A stretch of DNA of 64,000 nucleotides from NCBI GenBank assembly GCA_017893485.1, contig JACEHZ010000600.1:186001-250000 (forward strand), given 5' to 3'. A model generated the notes under the pieces. It was not told the origin of the DNA. It ran no database searches and saw only the letters and a list, made by a program, of their open reading frames with translations. The DNA comes from Hemerocallis citrina. Its lineage: Eukaryota > Streptophyta > Magnoliopsida > Asparagales > Asphodelaceae. A program made the translations under genes and the position numbers. Below are positions 33,341 through 45,131 of this stretch, piece by piece. Within the stretch, counting starts at the first letter, position 1, and every line of letters begins with the position of its first letter.

Positions 33341-36300
33341 AGCGCGATCGCGAAGGAGGCTCCTGTGCTTGGCATTTTTGGCATGAATGTTTATCACAGG
33401 AACCGTCTTATCATGGTATGTTTAATATGTATGAAATTAAATTACTGCATTATATATCTGTATCTATGCTTTCAACTTATAATTTCAGGGAAAGTCCCTA
33501 GGTAAAACTAGTGAGTTGTCAAAAGGAAGTTAAGTCTTTGTCATTTTTTCCATTACGTCTTGAGTTTTAAACTTGCTGGGACCTTGTAGCCTTGAGGTGT
33601 TTGAAGGGTTGGGTTTGGCAATTGGAAGATTTTGGATTAAGCAAGCCTGAACAAAGGGGTTCAAGGTCTAAACTTTTCGTTCTATTCTAGTAGGGGGTGG
33701 GTTTGATGAAAAAATTTGTACAAAAATAGACTATTTTCTTACAACACATGATGATAATTTCGTTTGGAAGTACAAAGGGAGAGAAGTGAGTCCTTTCTAT
33801 AATATAGTACATTAAAAAAATTATCATGGAGAGACACCACAGCTACAGTAATCTATTCAACCAAAATATTCGTATATTTTCGGTGGAAGTAATTGAAGAT
33901 TCAAGACCATTGACACCATACACAAGCGTAATATGAGAATAGATGACTATGTCATTGAGAAGGATGGAGCCATAGTGGTTATGGATTTATCCTCTCCCAG
34001 TCGGATTTACTCTTCAACTATTTTAGAATCGGAAAGTCCCAATGAAATTAAGTAGCTTACAAAGCAATTAGGGAGGCTGTGACAAATAGTTGTCAACCCT
34101 CACATGAACAAAATAGTGAAATTTATAAAATTTTGCTTTGTATTTTGATATATGATGCTGTGGCTTGTGCTGATACACTTATCAGTTGTTTCGTTCAAAG
34201 AATGTGGAATAGCTTATAGCTTTATATATATTTCGGTTTAAATGTTGATTGGAACACCGTGTATCTTTATGTTGCTCTTCTAGTCAATATGTTGGTTGCT
34301 ATAAACTCAACGACTAATTATCTTTAGTTATATATACTTATATTCAATAATTGTCTTGTGATCAGATTCTCTTTAGTTATAATGGATGTTAAAGCATGAT
34401 CATATATATTTTTAAAAGTAAATTGGCTTATCTTGTGTTATTTCACTAACGTTATTTTTGGGGAAATCTATTAAGCTTTGAGATATATGAACTGGAAGTG
34501 ACTATTACTAAATCCTCAAAAAATATTTTTTTTATTCCTTTTTCCTTGAAGCCTTTCTGGAAAGTATTTCAAGATGCTTCTAGCAGAGGGAGGTGTGTTG
34601 TGGGTATGCAATTTTATTGATTATTTCCCTTTGAAGCCATGCTTGGAAGCTTCTTAAAATAATCTTATTACATGATATATACATACAGGAGTGCTTGAAG
34701 CAAATTTTATCGAACCAGCTCATGATAAACAGGATTTTGAAAGGACACCTTTGTTTATTCGGTTGGAAACGAAGCTCAGAAATATCATCCTCGATTATTG
34801 GTATGTGCACCTGTCAGATTTCTTCGTTACTTTCTTTTATGTATTCTACTTGCTAGACTATTTTTAGAGAGACGATTGTTGGTGTTTACACCTGTGAGAT
34901 TTATATATTGCTTGCTTTTTATGTTTTCTATAGGCTAGACTATTTTAATATCTCTCTATCACTATCTTTCAAAGTAACAATTGAAAGTGAATTTCCTTTT
35001 TTAGAATTTATCCAAACAGCTGGAACTTGGCTGTTTCATTTAGAGATGTTATTTTGCTGTTGCTGTTAATAATATTATGATATTCTTGAAGTAGAAGCAC
35101 AAAACAAGAATGAACCAAACAAGAATGAACTACCATGAAAATTATGTAAGAAGGCAAGTGAAGAAACAATTGAAATATGAAAATCTGCACAAGTAGACAC
35201 AACCAAGCTTGGCATCATAAAGATAGACTCATTAGAAAGGAAAATTACAAGTAAATTGAATCCAGTTAAATAAGTTAACTCGTAATCTTTGTTGCATCTT
35301 TTTTCTACTACAATCAATATCAAAGTCCCTCGCAAAAGAAGAAAATACTAAGATATTCCCAGCCAAGGCCAACCCTCTCCAAATACTAAGATAATTGAAT
35401 ATTATGTATTACAATTATACATAGATTGAACCCAAATGACATCCAGCAACATAGATTTGAGCTATATCATCAAAATTTTAAAAAAAAATAGTCCATACAG
35501 AAGTCACAATACTTCATTACAAAATCATAGAAGGTTAATAGTCTATTCTCTATCCACAAGCAATAAGACGTTATCTAGTATAAAGAATGTGAAAAGGCCT
35601 GGTTGAAAATTATTGATTGTGTTCAAAAAATGTGAGAAATGTCAAAAAAAGTGTCTGTGTCCAACAATAAGATATATTGTGAGCCCATATGAGGCAGTGT
35701 ATGATATGTTCGAGACATGTATGACTCCATGATATTAGTAGATTCGCTAATAGCCACTACTGCATTGTTAGTATGACCTAATCATGTTTTCTAATAATCA
35801 AACTTATCTTGGAAATTCCATTAATGACTGCTATAGTCATATACATAAGATCATCCTATAAGCCTTCGATCGGAACCTCGGATATAAGGCTCCTGGATAG
35901 AAACAACTAAATTTCATAGCCAATTGCCAACATGGAGTAGCCTTCTTTTATTTAGTGCCAAATTCCTAGCCGAAGAAGTAATGAACAAAAATGGGCTTGT
36001 ATCCTCAAATTCACAGTTGCTGGAATCAATGTGCAGAAGAACTGGAGGAAAGATGAGATTTGATGTAGGGAACTAGTTTCACTAGAAGGCATGGATAATC
36101 CACCATTCGAACATGAAACCCCGCAAATTTTATTATTTTGCATTCTATAGTTTGTGTTATTATAATGTTTATCAATCAATCTAAATAGTATTATTTAATT
36201 CAAGATGAGCAACATTATCTGATGGAGGTTGGGTATAACAAAATCATTTTTTCCAATTAACAACTAAACCAAAGGACGAGCCTCTGGCCTTAACAATGAA

Positions 36301-38047
36301 TCTCAAGAATGACCTACAGCTCTGAAAGGAATTATCTTATTTAAAAAATGTTGACTAAAATAATTACCAAAAATCAGAAAACTACTTTGTAGGATGTGCT
36401 ATTTCTAAATATAGAATTTCTAAGCTTCCATGAAAACTTTATTAAGCAATAATACACACTAGTAATTGGCTGATCTATCAGGATTTTTCAGGTCATTGTC
36501 AACTTATGTTGGACCATTCTTAGAGGATATCAATTGCACCATTTATTCCCAGCTTCCATTTACTTGACGATCTTCCATAAATGAGTTTCTTCTCAATTAG
36601 TTTACATCTAATCAAAGTTCACATGATATTAGGAACTTGTAATCTTCTATGAAGTCTTGGAGATTTGAGATACACAACTGCACCATTGTAATCAAACATT
36701 GCAAAAGACTGTTAATGGTTTCCTTTGCTAGCAAGGGAAATCAAACATTGCAAAAGACTGTTAATGGTTTCCTTTGCTAGCAAGGGAAACCAAACATTGA
36801 AATCAACTTAAAATAAATAGAAAATAACATTTTGCACTGAATGAGGATGCCTATGCAATGACATTTTCAAACCAAAATCAAATTACCTAGCATGGTCATC
36901 ACTATATACAGACTCATAGCTCTTGGATGTCTTATCCTGCAAAAAAAAAATTGCAAAACATGATAAATAAATGATGTAAAAATTGTATATAAAATTAGTA
37001 AAATTATAAAATTTTAACCCCGAAGGAATTGTTCTATATTCATGTGTGGTCGAAAGGCCTTTTTTAGCATAAATACTCCATGTGCTGATCAGTCAAGTGG
37101 GAACAAAAATATCTACGCATAAGGAATATGATTACCAAAATATTCTTGTTTATTAAGGACTACTGTTTATACTATAATATAATATAATTTTGGAATATCC
37201 CAAAAAAATCAGTCTATTAAATTTGTCCTTAGCTGGAAAACTTAAAAAATAATAACAGAAAGCCTTGTAAACATAAAAATAATAACACAAGGTGAACAAG
37301 TGTACTGCAGATGCAAGTTAAAGTATATTACAATTAGAGCGAGCTGTTGGATAGAACATGTAGTGATATAGATTGCATGGCTCCTTCTCCTTGCTTCTAA
37401 TTTGAGTCTATTAAATGAAATCTGGAAGCCAAGATTTCAAAAATCTATTTTCTTTATAAATAGTATGTATTATTCTTCCATTTAAGACTATAAAATTTAA
37501 GTCATCAAGGTTGTCTTAGTCATGTTGTGTCTGTATCCTTTCTCCATATGCATGCTTCTTAGCTTCCAAAAATAATCTAGTATACAGTCTACACTTCTAA
37601 CAAGCTTAGAGAACTGCACAGAGAACACAGAACTGCACAGAGAACACAGTGCATGAGTTTTCAGCCACATATGGTCTACTTTTGATTCCCTCACTCGGCA
37701 TAAAAAATAAGAGCAATCAATATATCCAATGAAAAAAGATGTACTGTTGATTTTCAGTCTCTCACTTGACATAATAAATATGAGCAATTATTCTACATAA
37801 CAAACAGATGAAGTATTCTACATAACAAAAGATGTACTGTTGATTTTCAGTCTCTCACTTGAATGGGAATTTATCTAATTTTCTTTACACCATTTATGAT
37901 ATGCCAAATATTTTAATATCTTTTCCGCACTTACTCTCATAGTCTCATGGTACATAATAAAGGTAATAAAGGAAGAGAATATTTTTGTGATATTTTTGTA
38001 AGATGCTTCATGGTAAATTTTATTTTTTGTTATTGTTATTTAATTAG
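33341..38047. other. CACTA interior, no recognisable gene
   Basis: AT-rich sequence with a few exon-like islands bordered by GT or AG. One is 33341-33416, ending ATG|GTATG. Another is around 33880-34050, encoding IDDYVIEKDGAIVVMDLSSP. I cannot assign them to a family; they may be captured host fragments or TNP1 exons. A 49-bp direct duplication is at 36691-36788. Confidence 0.5.
36691..36788. repeat. 49-bp direct tandem duplication
   Basis: Two adjacent identical copies beginning ATCAAACATTGCAAAAGACT, at 36691 and 36740. Confidence 0.95.
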
Positions 38048-38377
38048 GAGCAACTTAAAGTAGCAGTTGCTGCACATGGTGATTCAATGACTCAAGAGGA
38101 GATCCTTCTAGATGTTTTGAAGCCTAGATCAGGGTATTTTCGTGGCAAGAAAACTGCATTAAAAGGTTATTGTAAAGGAAGACAGCAACTTGAGCAACAA
38201 AACTTGATCAATGAGCAACAAAAGAAGATTGAAGAGCAGCAGAAAATGATAAAGGAGTTGCAAGAAACTCAAGAAAGAACAACAAGACAAATTGAACAAC
38301 AAAAGGAAGATATGCAGCGTGCAATGGATGCAATGAAACAAGAATTGTTGGCACAACTTACAAATAGAGGTGCATGA
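38048..38377 (+). pseudogene. TNP1-like transposon protein exon (Ptta/En/Spm family)
   Basis: After an ATTAG acceptor the frame reads EQLKVAVAAHGDSMTQEEI, then LLDVLKPRSGYFRGK, the signature of the plant Ptta/En/Spm accessory transposon proteins. A Gln/Lys/Glu-rich coiled coil of about 60 residues follows, ending at the stop at 38375-38377. In the family this protein helps bind the subterminal repeats. Only this C-terminal exon is recognisable. Confidence 0.65.
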
Positions 38378-38879
38378 AATTCCTCGAATGATCAAGGTAC
38401 TATTAATTTTAGTGGCACTATTATGTTGTATTGTTTTGTGCATACAGGTTCCAATAGTTTTGGCAATCTTTCATAGTTTCATTGTATACTGCTGGACTAA
38501 TCATTATTTCAAATATGCAGGTACCACGAGAAGGAACTACATTTGGAGAATTAGGGAATGAAGTCATTGGTCCGGGAGCATATATTTTTGTATCATATTT
38601 TGACAGTGTATGATTTAGTTATATCTTATATGAGTTAGCTGTTGGTTTAGGTTATTAACTCTCCAACATCAACCCCAATTTTTTGCTACTTGTATTTTCT
38701 GAGAATATTCATCCCAAAATATTCTTTTGTTCTAAGTTGATTCAGTTCTTTCAATCTTGCATCCAATTTTGTTACAATGTTTAGATGTCAAGAGAATATT
38801 AGAAAACATGGTTAAGCTTATTATACACAATGGTTGTTACCAAAATACAAGTAATGCAAAGCAATTATAAAAATAATTG

Positions 38880-39440
38880 CAAAACAGTCGAGCTTTGTCA
38901 ACGACAGTAGTCGTTGCCAAAATAGAAAATGTAAGGCAACGACAATCATTCATTGCGAAAAATATATCTTTAGCAACGACATGAGTCGTTGCCAAATATA
39001 TGAAGTATGTTTGGCAACGACAAATGTTGTTGCGATTGATTTTATATGAAGTATCTTTAGCAACGACATTAGTCGTTGCCAAATATATGAAGTATGTTTG
39101 GCAACGACAAAGATTGTTGCAATTGATGTTATATGAAGTATCTTTAGCAACGACATGAGTCGTTGCCAAATATATGAAGTATGTTTGGCAACGACAAAGG
39201 TTGTTGCGATTGATTTTATACCATAGCACGGGTGGAATTAGATATGGCAACGACAACATATATTGCAACGGCAATGTCGTTGCGAAACAATCTATGTTTG
39301 GCAACGACAGCAAGTCGTAGTCAAAATCTTTAGCGACGCCCGGACGCGCAACGACCTTGCAACGACAAATGTCGTTGCCAAAAATATTTTTCGCAACGAC
39401 AAACGAGTTTTAGCAACGACATTGGCCGTTGCGGAAAAGG
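38880..39440. repeat. Right subterminal array of the CACTA element, with three 87-bp units
   Basis: The motif AGCAACGACATnAGTCGTTGCC starts units at 38972, 39059 and 39146 (period 87 bp). Each unit also contains TTTGGCAACGACAAA. Further single copies extend to the terminal repeat. Most copies form perfect or near-perfect hairpins. Confidence 0.9.
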
Positions 39441-39455
39441 GTTTTTCTTGTAGTG

Positions 39456-40227
39456 TTCTAATTATTCTCCTATTTCTGTTATTTCGGTTATTATATTTAT
39501 TTCACATCCTTCTATTTCACCTTTACTACTTCCACCATCTTCTTCCAGTACCATTATTTATTCATTTTCACTAATTTCTGACTAGTATTCCTCATATTTT
39601 ATGGGTTCATAATTTATGTTATTCATTTCTTCAATTTCTTCTACGTATTTTACATTTGCTTTTTTCATTATCTTAGGGCAATTTGGTGATATATGTCCTA
39701 ATTCTCCACATATATAACAATTACATTTCTTTGTGTTTTTCGGATATTGTCTGTTTTAATTCATTCTTTTGAAGTATCTTTTATAGGTTTTTTATATCTC
39801 TTAAAAGTTTTTCTATATTTTGGTTGATATTTTTGGAATTTGTGTTTACTCTTCTTTGTATAATTATAGTTATTATTACATCCCCAATGATTCGGTCTTG
39901 CATCTTCAGACCAATTTTTTTTTTTTTATATGTTCTATAGTATTTCATTGTTGCTCTAGTATCTTGGCACACTTTATCTCTATAATCTTTTACAAATTGT
40001 GTTCTATACACTAAAGTATCTACTTCTGGTTTTACTTTCTCACCTATGTATGTACTATATATGTTTATACTCTATGGATTAGGTAGTTTTAGAAAGAATG
40101 GGTCCAAGATTGGACTCCATTATTCTTTTGTATAATAACTATTTTGAAAATATTCTCGAAATTCACAATCATAGTTGTCAAAATAACACAAGTTGCATAT
40201 TTCTAAAATGCTTAGTCTCCATCTTAC
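39456..40227 (-). pseudogene. Viral coat protein C-terminal half with zinc knuckle
   Basis: Minus-strand remnants include CYFDNYDCEFREYFQNSYY and FFLKLPNP, typical of the caulimovirid coat core. A Lys/Arg-rich segment follows, then a CCHC zinc knuckle CYICGELGHISPNC (CX2CX4HX4C) near 39680-39720, then an acidic tail with stops. It is the continuation of the coat frame at 60966-61857 across the Copia insertion. Confidence 0.75.
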
Positions 40228-40946
40228 TGTTAGGATTGTGTCTTGTATACTCGTGGTTCAGATTAGAAGAAGGTAAGAGAAGCACGGAGGTCGAAGCGTC
40301 GAAGTGAGTAGAAGAAGAAAACAGCAGCAGCAAGGTGCATGCATAGTTGCGGTCGACTGTCCCAAGTTGCGGTCGACCGCACCCCCCGACCGCTCGTAGT
40401 ACAAAAATTTTCCGAGAGAGGGACGGTCGACCAGTCTTGTTAGACGGTCGACCGACCGCGACACTGTGTTCGTTTGAGCCTCGATTTGTTAGCCAAATCT
40501 TCGACTCCAAGTTAGATCGTACGGCTCCTATTCAGTTACTTCTTTTCCAAGTTATACGGACGACTGAGAATCAAGATTAGACCTAGGTTTTTCTCTATTC
40601 TTCTATATATATTGTAAACTCCTCCAATATGAGAGGTAGTACTTCATAGATTATTTTGTCCATTGCAAAGAAAGGCTCGAGAGAGAGCTAGTTCTTGGTG
40701 GGTAGTTTAATTCCTTATGAGTGAATCAATAACTCCTTGTAATCTCTTCTAGTTGAATATCAGATCTCCCTATATTTCCCCCCGGATTAAGCAAAAGCTA
40801 ACCGGGATGAATACTCGTTGTTTTTGTGTTTGGATTGGTGGATCTACTTGCTTGCTCAATTGATTCGTCTCATCTCTTCGACTTCCTCAGTGCTCTAATT
40901 AGTTCCGCTGCGACAACGGGTGTTGGTTGATGCCCCAATCCCAATA
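40228..40946 (+). repeat. 5' LTR of the nested Copia element
   Basis: A 719-bp LTR starting TGTTAGGATTG and ending CCCAATA (CA decayed to TA). TATATATATTG at about 40603 is a promoter candidate. The U3 part contains the GTCGAC palindrome cluster at 40352-40460. Confidence 0.9.
40352..40460. repeat. GTCGAC palindrome cluster in Copia 5' LTR
   Basis: GCGGTCGACTG, GCGGTCGACCGC, GACGGTCGACCAG and GACGGTCGACCGACCGC within about 110 bp. The partner 3' LTR has the same cluster at 60352-60465 with several motifs damaged by transitions. Confidence 0.85.
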
Positions 40947-40948
40947 AC

Positions 40949-40960
40949 TGGTATCAGAGC
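40949..40960 (+). other. Primer-binding site of the nested Copia element
   Basis: TGGTATCAGAGC two bases after the 5' LTR, complementary to initiator methionine tRNA. Confidence 0.9.
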
Positions 40961-40987
40961 TTCAGGTTGCCGACTCCCTTGGTTAAG

Positions 40988-42148
40988 ATGATAGGTCACA
41001 GTCTTTTGAAGATCAAGCAGTTCAATAGAAAGATCAATTAAATTACATCCGACATGAAGGAGAATGTTTGGAAAGATATTCGTGAAAGCGCCATAAGTCT
41101 GATCCGACTATCCTTGGCGGACGAGGTCAAGTGCAGATTTTTGGAAAAAACCGACGTGGGGAGTTTGTAGGAAAAACTCATAGCTGACTACTCTGGTTCA
41201 TCGTTATTAGCTCGGATGCATTGGAAGAGAAAGTCATTCCTTTTATCTATGAAGGAAGGTACCGATCTCCAAGACCACATTACAGACTTCAATAAGGTAT
41301 TATCTGAACTTTAGGCGATCAACGCAGATTTGTGTGAGGAAGATAAAGCTTTCAACCTGATATATTCACTGCCGGATTCGTACGAGCTAACTACCATGCT
41401 AAACGGTATATCTGCCAAGGAGAGTATTTCGGTAGATGGTGTAATCAAAGCAATGAAGGAAAATCAACTTAGGAAGGAGACTCAGAAATCACCGCCTATT
41501 TCCACAAGTTGTCTAGCAGTGGATGGTCCTTCATGGGGAAGAAAAAGTACTTTGCAAAAGGATTCGATCTGTTGCCGTTATTGCAAGAGGCCAGGCATAT
41601 CAAGAAAGATTGTTGGAAATTGCTGAATCAGGAGAGCGTAAAGAACAGGAGTTCAGCCGCTAATGTGGTTAGTGCCTTTGATTCAAGTGATTCGTGCCTT
41701 CTTATTTCAAATTCTTTAGAAGTGAATTCTAGTAAGTTTCTTAACTCAGGAAGTTCTTCTCATATTTGCTCCAAGAGGGAGTTGTTTTCTACTTATAAGT
41801 CTACTACAGGGCGTTATGTAACAACGGAAACTAGGGAGATTTATGAAGTAGTGGGTGAGGGCACAGTTGAGTTGAAGATACCAGGTCTAGATTTGTTCAC
41901 TTTAAGGGATGTTTTGCATGTTCATCTGTTGAAACAGAATCTGATTTTTTTGGGAACTCTGGATGCACGGGGGTGTAGGTACACAGCTCGAGGTGGAGTT
42001 CTGTCTGTTTTTCAAGGTCGTCGTGAGGTGATTAGAGGTATGAGAGTGGTTGGGCCAAGCCAATACAATCTCTCCAAGCTTTGGGGAATCCAAAAATCCT
42101 GCGCAGGGGTTGCTAGTTCATTTCCCGTTATTCCCGCAAGCTCAGCTA
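40988..42148 (+). pseudogene. Copia gag with zinc knuckle, GAG-pre and protease start, decayed
   Basis: The frame from 40988 has stops near 41040, 41169 and 41313, but shows the Copia gag core (YSGSSLLARMHWKRKSFLLS, YSLPDSYELTTML). A frameshift near 41590 splits the zinc knuckle (CRYCKRPG / HIKKDCWKL). Downstream, FLNSGSSSHICSKRELFSTY corresponds to the Copia protease site, with Asn replacing the catalytic Asp. LRDVLHV and LIFLGTLDARG follow as in the GAG-pre domain. The nested Ty3 element cuts it at 42154. Confidence 0.8.
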
Positions 42149-42276
42149 GTTTGTGTAATACCTTGATTTTCGTTTATGAAAATTATTATTGTGTATTATT
42201 ATTTTTGTACGTATTGTGCACGTGCAATTTTGCAGTATAAAATTTTATAATTATTTTCATTTCATGAACAAATGAG

Positions 42277-42279
<3 letters not shown>

Positions 42280-42330
<51 letters not shown>
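42280..42330. repeat. AT microsatellite
   Basis: A (TA)n run at the left border of the foldback element. Similar runs lie at 42901-42967, 43037-43063, 43071-43133 and 55723-55757. Confidence 0.9.
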
Positions 42331-42333
<3 letters not shown>

Positions 42334-42900
42334 GTCGGTTCGGGTGAGAACCAACCCTAGGGTGAGAACCTAAGGGCCTCTCCCAACCACTCATATGCTT
42401 AATCTTAACGGTCAAGATTTTTTTCAATTAAACAATAAGATTAATTAATATTTGCATTAAGATGGGAATCCCTTTAATTAAGGGATGTTGGTCGCGAAAT
42501 AAAAGGAATAATTATAAATTGCCTTTTTTTGTGTGCGACGGTTAAGGCAAATTTGGTCAAACTGGAGAGAGAAATAATTTATTCCCATAAAATATTGGAG
42601 AAGATTTTGTTTCCCAAATTAATAGCAACTGCAGAATCATTCACCATTTCGTTCCTTACAGTTACTGTTTATTACAGTTGCTATTTATAATTATTACAGT
42701 TGCTGTTTAAGTGGTCAGGTATTGCTGTATAATTATTTCAGTTGCTATTTATAATTATTACAGTTGCTATTCGAGAAGATTTTGTATCCCAAATTAATAT
42801 CAACTGCAGAATCATCACCAATTCGTTCCTTCACCAATTCGTTCACTATATAGCAACTGACTGTATTGTAAGTAGATACAACTAGTGCATATTTTAGCAG

Positions 42901-42969
<69 letters not shown>

Positions 42970-43067
42970 AATTCGTTCACTATATAGCAACTGACTGTAT
43001 TGTAAGTAGATACAACTAGTGCATATTTTAGCAGGAATATATATATATATATATATATATATAGCAG

Positions 43068-43137
<70 letters not shown>

Positions 43138-43599
43138 TGTTTATCATTTTGCAAACTTATGTTGTACATGCTGTCAGTTTCCATATAGCAACTGAATGTT
43201 TTTTGAATAGCAACTAACTGCATTGTACGTAGCAACAAAAATTTAATATTTAGCAACAGTGTACGTAGCAACAAATATTGTTCATCCCGATGAAGATTGT
43301 GGTTCGGCTGAAAATAAAATAAAAAAGGCAATATATGTTGCCTAATAATCTGTGATCTTCATTTCTTTTAAATAAAAATAAAAAAGGCAATATATGTTGC
43401 CTAATAATCTGTGATCTTCATTCCTTTTATTTCGCGATCTTCATTCCTTAATTAAAGGGATTCCCATCTTAATGCAAATATTAATTAATATTATTGTTTA
43501 ATTGACAAAATCTTGACCGTTAAGATTAAGCAGATGAGTGGCTGGGATAGGCCCTTAGGTTCTCACCCCAGGACATGGTTCTCACCCGAACCTAATCCT
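42331..43599. mobile_element. Foldback element inserted in the AT microsatellite of the 5' LTR
   Basis: Inverted arms of about 190 bp, both reading GGTTCGGGTGAGAACC...GGTGAGAACCTAAGGGCC...CTTAATCTTAACGGTCAAG from outside inwards. The 3' LTR lacks this segment, proving insertion after the Ty3 element. The centre holds more AT microsatellites and a duplication of about 130 bp (ATAGCAACTGACTGTATTG at 42851 and 42986). The TA-rich target hides the duplication, so the superfamily is undecided. Confidence 0.8.
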
Positions 43600-44023
43600 A
43601 TATATATATGTCTCCTCCATTTGTTTTTATTAAAGCCCATTTTCTTTAATAACATAAGTTTCTTTTATAGCTCAATCTAATTATTTTTTGTAAACTAATT
43701 TGGCCCATAAAATAAAAGCCCATGAGTTATTTTCTCTTTTAAATACAACTTGTAATGTAGACAATTTTTATAGATTATTTTTATAAAAAATAAAATGTAC
43801 AACTTTTAAACAGGGGACTATTGAATGCACGTGCATTGCACGACACGTGTATTGTGCACTTCACTTTTGGCCGGTTTTGAATGGGAGGGAAAGGAAAAGA
43901 GAAGTGGAGTTGTGGGAGGTAGTTTTGGGATCATGGTTGGTTACTACAACTTCCCCTTAAATCCTAGCCTTTGGTCCTTAACTCCTAGATTAATCCTAGC
44001 CCTTTATTTGTCTCAAAATTTAG

Positions 44024-44031
44024 TATAAATA
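44024..44031 (+). promoter_or_regulatory. LTR promoter TATA box (5' LTR)
   Basis: TATAAATA directly followed by a run of C. The same TATAAATAC plus C-run occurs at 56182 (3' LTR) and 49722 (solo LTR). The U3/R border would lie shortly after it. Confidence 0.7.
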
Positions 44032-44882
44032 CCCCCCCCCCTAGCCTAGTTATTATTGCACTCTTCATTCTCCAAACCTATAGTAAGAAAATACAATTGT
44101 TAGTAGTGAGTTATTAGTAGGAAGTGAGAATAAAAGATTGAGAGAGAGGGCTTTGTATGTGCTTGCATCAAGGAGGCTGGCTACTAGGAGGGCTCGGGTT
44201 GCACTATTGAAGGCTTGGGTTGCACATCAAGGAGGAGGAGGAGCACTCGTTTGGCAAGCTCGAGAAGGACTCTTTCGTTTAGGAGGAGTTGTGAATTTTT
44301 CTCTCCAAATAAGGTGGGTTGTTTTTCTATATTTCTAACTAGATACCATATTAGGGGTGATTGAAATGATAATGCATGAAAGAAATTAATAAGAGTATGC
44401 ATAATTGGAAAAAGGACTTGCTAGTTGATTAAATTGATTGCTTGATAGATTGCATGTTATCTTGTCATCAAAACTAAGTACAAAATGCTAGTAGATGAAA
44501 TTGTTGCTTTATGTGCTTAGATGGACTTTTCGTGATATTGTTTAGAATGAATAAATTATGATATGTTTTTTGGGTTTATGAAAGAGGGAAAAACAGGGAA
44601 TTGATGTAGGAAATTTTAATACTAAGTTGTGTGAGAAATATCAAAATGATTTATGAGAATAGTAGTATGCAATTTAAATTAATTGAACGAGAAATATGTG
44701 TTTAATTACTGAAAAAATTATTTTAAAAATACTGGAGTGTTGAATTATATTAAAATAGACGTTCTGGAGATTTACAGGAATTTTAGTGCAAGCAAAACAA
44801 AAATAAGAGCTTTTGAACATCGAAATGTTCTAATGAACAAAAAGTTTAATTAAATAAAATGTGAGTTGTAGTTAAGACAACT

Positions 44883-44978
44883 TGAGCCTATAGCTCAAGT
44901 GGTCGGAGAGCCCTTCGGCACTACAATGGCGCGGGTGTGTGCGTTATGAGGTCGTTGGTTCGATACTTATGGCCACCA
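44883..44978 (+). other. tRNA-like module 1 in the 5' LTR
   Basis: TAGCTCAAGTGGT at 44891-44903 matches the tRNA D-arm/A-box, with a perfect GCTC/GAGC D-stem. GGTTCGATAC at 44957-44966 matches the T-arm/B-box. Spacing between boxes is 66 bp, longer than an intronless tRNA. The acceptor stem does not pair, so it is tRNA-derived rather than a working tRNA gene. Confidence 0.6.
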
Positions 44979-45063
44979 TTCTTTTATGTGCGTTTTAAAA
45001 TTAATTCAGTTTTCGGACACAAAGTATATAACTCTCTGTCTTCTTTTCATATCGTAGAGCGCA

Positions 45064-45131
45064 AATGGCCAGTTAGCTAGCGTGTGCGGCTATCTTCTCC
45101 TAGGTCGCGGGTTCGATTCTTGGTGCGGCCA
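45064..45131 (+). other. tRNA-like module 2 in the 5' LTR
   Basis: TGGCCAGTTAGCTAG (A-box-like, 45066-45080) and GGGTTCGATTCT (B-box, 45109-45120) lie 43 bp apart, the spacing of a tRNA. TGGCC at the start pairs with GGCCA at the end. Confidence 0.55.

Larger units (their letters stand above)
32783..39455 (+). mobile_element. CACTA (En/Spm) transposon, non-autonomous
   Basis: A 6,673-bp element bounded by CACTACAAGAAAA terminal inverted repeats (about 28 bp, continuing to TTTTTCGCAACG). A 3-bp duplication TTC flanks it (32780-32782 and 39456-39458). Both subterminal regions carry many copies of GGCAACGAC or its complement, as expected of CACTA transposase-binding arrays. The interior keeps a remnant of a TNP1-type protein but no DDE transposase that I can recognise. 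Confidence 0.9.

Noticed and set aside
38837..39313. 158-codon minus-strand frame with repeats
   Set aside because: It is translation of the CACTA subterminal hairpin array; periodicity comes from the DNA repeat.
32783..39455. CRISPR-like array (regular 87-bp repeats)
   Set aside because: This is plant nuclear DNA. Repeats are hairpins at a CACTA terminus without unique spacers of constant length.
42894..43331. 145-codon frame rich in Tyr-Ile
   Set aside because: It is translation of AT microsatellites within a foldback element.
44883..45131. Functional tRNA genes
   Set aside because: A and B boxes are good but acceptor stems do not pair, so they were kept only as tRNA-like modules.
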